Source: Synaphobranchus kaupii
Lineage: Eukaryota; Chordata; Actinopteri; Anguilliformes; Synaphobranchidae
NCBI GenBank assembly: GCA_029718625.1
Contig: CM056377.1
Coordinates: 104,358,585-104,422,584 of the forward strand
Length of the DNA stretch: 64,000 nucleotides
Direction: 5' to 3'
In this document: positions 61,301-64,000 of the stretch, one piece after another
Layout of the letters: every line of letters starts with the position of its first letter
Numbering within the stretch: the first letter of the stretch is position 1
Position numbers and translations under genes: made by a program
The notes under the pieces: generated by a model
The model's database searches: none
Seen by the model: the letters and a program-made list of their open reading frames with translations, nothing else
What the model was told of the DNA's origin: nothing

Positions 61301-63464
61301 TAATGGATGCTGTATATGAATGCACCAAGCTAAAGAAAATGCAGAATGATGATAATTATTTTTATTGTATTCAAAAACTCAAAAAAATTGCTCAACTGTA
61401 CTGTGTAGTTAAACTCCTATGTTGTAAAAAAAATAAATAAACAAAACAAAACAAAAAAAAACACCTTTTTATGCTTAGCCAATAGCCATTGCTGCTTGGA
61501 GCTATGTTGCTTACCTGTATTGCTGGGAATTTGCATATTGCTTCCACACCCCATTAATATCCTCAAAGCTGCATCTGCGCAACAATTTAATTAATTTAAG
61601 GAACTGGTTTGGGGCATCCTTGTGGACTTTCTCAAAATTTTTCAGAACCAGTTGCTGTAGAATGTTTATTACCTTTTAAAATAAAATGAATAATTACTAT
61701 TTATTCCACAATAATCATATTTTCTGAAAATAAATTCAATCAAATCAACATTTCTTGGCTAAAAATGTATGCACCCACCTCAGCTTCTAAATTCTCTACG
61801 CTGAAAGGCAATGTTGACATCTGATCAATTTCAGAGGCAAATTGATATTGAATGGGTCCACGCTTCTGAAATTCCAGGTCTGGAAAACTTCCTTTTGCTT
61901 CCTTCACCTCTACCAGGGTGAGTTTCTGACTAATGGAATACAATTGCCAAAACACATGAAAATACATAACAGGGGAAATTAAAATTATTCCCAATGGTCA
62001 TGAATATGTACCTGGCCTCGCAGAGAGATACTTCACCCTTATCATTGAAGGGTGAAAACTGGTATATAGCTTTGGAGGTCACATCAGTAATCAGAAGACC
62101 AGGAATGTTTTTAAGCGGTTTCAAAGCATACTTGTAGATGGCAGTGCCCAGAATGTTCTTTGAAACCTTGAATTATAGGAAAATGAACTAAATACACTTG
62201 GTTTGAATCATCACACCACATTTTATAACCAGTATTTAGCCTTGAATGTTAGTATTATTAAGCAGACAAATAAATCCTATTAATCCCCAAAATAGGACCG
62301 ACCTCATTACTGGAGGTGGGCTTGTGAAGATAAGCCATGCCAGTGATCCTCTGTACTTCCTCCTTACAGTTAGTTAAGTCCTTTGATTTTGTAATACTGA
62401 TTTGGTTACTTCCATTTTCCTGCTGGAGGACATAGTTGGTATGACAGGTTCCTGCAATGTCAGGCTAAAACAAAGGAATGTATTACAAGAGGATTGCAAT
62501 ACTTGCCAAAAGATAAGTCTGCTTGCTTGTTCATTAATGAAAGTAACCCTTTGTGTAGTCTACATGCATGTAATAAAATAATCCAGGTTGTTCAACAGAA
62601 TCCATATTAAAATGTTCTAACCTCCTGCAGTTGGTAGACAATCTGTGTGTTTTTCATTGTCAATTGGAGCATGCTTAGAATGCCCCTGTGGATGTTGACC
62701 ACAGCATTGGACACACCAGCAGGTGAGAAGATCTGACCCACTTTCCCATTGTCATACTCAAACCTAAGTGGCTGAATGAGCTGTGGTTCAAGCGCCTGGT
62801 TTAGCTTGGCCACGGAGATGAATGGAGCATTGGGCCAAAATCCATTATACTCGTGGATGAGTGGATTCATCAGCTGAAACCAAAACAGGGAGTGATCTTT
62901 AACTTATAGTGCATCAGATTCAGATTCACCAATTCAACTACTTTCAGTATTGCAACAGAAATGTGAAACAACTTTTGTTCATATATAGTATAACAATAAC
63001 TGAATATAGGGAATTTTGAGCTGACCTGCAGCAGGTAGGTATTTTGGGAAATCTCAGTGATGTCCACACCCGAGCTGAGTTTCACACCAGCCCTAACTAA
63101 GCCATTCTCAGATACACCAGTCATACCCATGCTCTCATATGTGTAGTGGTAGGTCTTCTTGTCAGGGAATTTTAGCTCTGTGTGGGTAAAAATTCTTAAA
63201 ATTGCATGGGTGCCTCTTTTTAATAAGGTTTTTTTTTTGCAATGTATAATATTAATTGTATTCATATTAAATGTTCAGATGTCAAATACATGCTTACCAT
63301 ATTTTATCTGTTGGCACCCTAAAGAGAAGAAATAATTATATTCAGCAGTAAAGTGATTGACCTTTTCTTTATTATGTTCATAGCTCACCATACAAAGCTT
63401 CAATAAAGATTAAGGCCCACTCACCCACAACAACCAGAGTCAATGCAAGTATTATTCCCCTCAT
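52341..63464 (-). CDS. vtgc: Phosvitin-less vitellogenin (VtgC type), with one frame conflict
   Basis: Third vitellogenin, 30 exons. Exons: 63464-63425, 63318-63298, 63177-63026, 62873-62622, 62464-62303, 62166-62012, 61929-61779, 61672-61515, 60724-60559, 60458-60333, 60214-59996, 59641-59424, 59319-59222, 59058-58934, 58722-58621, 58393-58274, 58139-57950, 57826-57733, 57584-57399, 56667-56523, 56293-56080, 55960-55800, 55504-55298, 54438-54298, 54081-53943, 53853-53730, 53591-53405, 53297-53200, 53049-52795, 52573-52341. The heavy chain fills exons 1-22; then exon 23 goes straight to the light chain, with no equivalent of the three polyserine exons of the sister genes. This is the hallmark of teleost VtgC (called vtg3 in zebrafish). 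Exon lengths otherwise track the A-type genes closely. Oddities: a +1 frame conflict between exons 24 and 25, a probable GC donor after exon 25, fusion of two A-type exons at 52795-53049, and a C-terminus that runs to a TGA at 52343-52341 in place of the A-type last exon. It may be functional (assembly or splice issue) or recently broken. Confidence 0.9.
55262..55290. repeat. G29/C29 homopolymer next to a splice donor in VtgC
   Basis: Twenty-nine uninterrupted G on plus, C on the transcribed strand of VtgC. It begins 7 nt into the intron that follows exon 55504-55298, directly after the GTAAGTA donor. It is a mutable tract and a common place for assembly length errors. Confidence 0.97.
56790..57022 (+). 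mobile_element. Diverged SINE of the same family in another VtgC intron
   Basis: Plus orientation. It starts GGTGGCAGTGTAGCATAATG, has a B-box-like GGTTTGATTCCC at 56857-56868, and a tail with GCATTTTATGAAATGCCTG and TGTAATG. It matches the element at 59752-59962 read in reverse, with many substitutions, so it is an older copy. Confidence 0.65.
59752..59962 (-). mobile_element. tRNA-derived SINE in a VtgC intron
   Basis: Minus orientation. The head (about 59962 downwards) carries tRNA promoter-like boxes, with the B box GGTTCGATTC at 59910-59901. The tail at 59752-59790 carries the LINE-like 3' end seen in many teleost elements (GAGCGTCTGCTAAATG on minus) and an ATGTAATG-type end. It lies in the intron between exons 60214-59996 and 59641-59424. 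Confidence 0.8.
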
Positions 63465-64000
63465 TGTGAATGCTGGCTGGTGGTTTTGGACACGTTCAAT
63501 ACTTATGCTTATGACACAAGGGCATGTCACTGCTGTTGAGGTAGAGATGTCTTATCTAGAATCATGCAGCTATGCAAATGGTTCCTGCCACGTACAACCT
63601 TTGCAAAACTGCTTACAAGCCTTCTATCAAATAGAGGTTAAAATACTTGTAGAAATGTGTTCATTTATATACGTGGCTATTAGTCATACGCCATCGTATT
63701 AGATTTCTTTAAATAAAATTAAATATATGCAGCCTTATAAACTATTTTTTAAAAGTAGGCCTTGGGTCATTGTGACCTTATAACCAAAAGCATTGTAAGT
63801 TCTTTATCTTGTGGAAACAAATGCTCTGAATTGACTTTGAACTTTCATGTTTAAAAGGTTCCCTTATGCAAACAATTTGTCAGTAAAAACAGCAACATTA
63901 AGTACATTTTGGAAAGAATTATCAAGCTAATGATCAACTAACATTTATCCACAGCTAACATTTCTGCTGGGAATACTACTTGTATTTGATGTGATGCAGC
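63465..64000 (-). promoter_or_regulatory. Upstream region of the VtgC gene
   Basis: Apart from the oestrogen-response element at 63765-63777, I see an AT-rich sequence with no clear TATA box near the expected place, and no coding region. The window ends here, so the distal promoter is not visible. Confidence 0.5.
63765..63777. promoter_or_regulatory. Perfect palindromic oestrogen-response element upstream of VtgC
   Basis: The sequence is GGTCA TTG TGACC, an exact match to the consensus GGTCAnnnTGACC. It lies about 300 bp upstream of the VtgC ATG at 63464. Vitellogenin genes are the classic targets of oestrogen receptor in liver, so a functional site is likely. It is the best such site seen in this window. 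Confidence 0.8.

Overview
This window is vertebrate nuclear DNA, almost certainly from a teleost fish. Three vitellogenin (egg-yolk precursor) genes lie head to tail, all on the minus strand, each split into 30-35 small exons. The space between them is packed with teleost-type repeats: L2-like LINEs, tRNA-derived SINEs, and Tc1, piggyBac-like, Penelope-like and LTR-element remnants. I cannot name the species. Nothing prokaryotic, no CRISPR array and no intact virus was seen.

Layout in transcription order, from high to low coordinates. (1) 63464-52341 is a phosvitin-less vitellogenin (VtgC type). It has a perfect palindromic oestrogen-response element about 300 bp upstream of its ATG. (2) 45833-35342 is a complete A-type vitellogenin of 35 exons and 1,729 codons before the stop. 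(3) 11402-1202 is its tandem sister, also 35 exons, with 1,732 codons. I placed every exon by hand from splice signals and checked phase exon by exon. Both A-type genes are open from ATG to stop. The VtgC gene has one +1 frame conflict at one exon junction, plus a probable GC splice donor.

The A-type genes encode the full yolk precursor: signal peptide, lipovitellin heavy chain, polyserine phosvitin, lipovitellin light chain, von Willebrand D-type beta-prime region and a cysteine-rich C-terminus. The VtgC gene lacks exactly the three phosvitin exons. Such products are made in the liver under oestrogen control, secreted, and taken up by growing oocytes. The phosphoserine-rich products carry calcium and phosphate; the phosvitin-less one carries mainly lipid and amino acids.

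The two A-type genes come from a segmental duplication that also includes the promoter and the downstream flank (about 10-480 matches about 34220-34640). The sisters are near identical over long exon-intron stretches but clearly diverged in others (exon 2, exons 20-22, several introns), which suggests patchy gene conversion. The roughly 22 kb between the duplicated units (about 12-34 kb) holds no host gene I recognise. It holds an LTR fragment with a gag start, a 1.9 kb TIR element, a duplicated 570-590 bp repeat, an integrase-derived exon pair, a tandem repeat split by a 1.69 kb solo LTR with a 5 bp target duplication, and one LINE inserted inside another. The 46-52 kb interval is similar, with Tc1 and piggyBac-like non-autonomous elements and two hairpin-forming inverted repeats.
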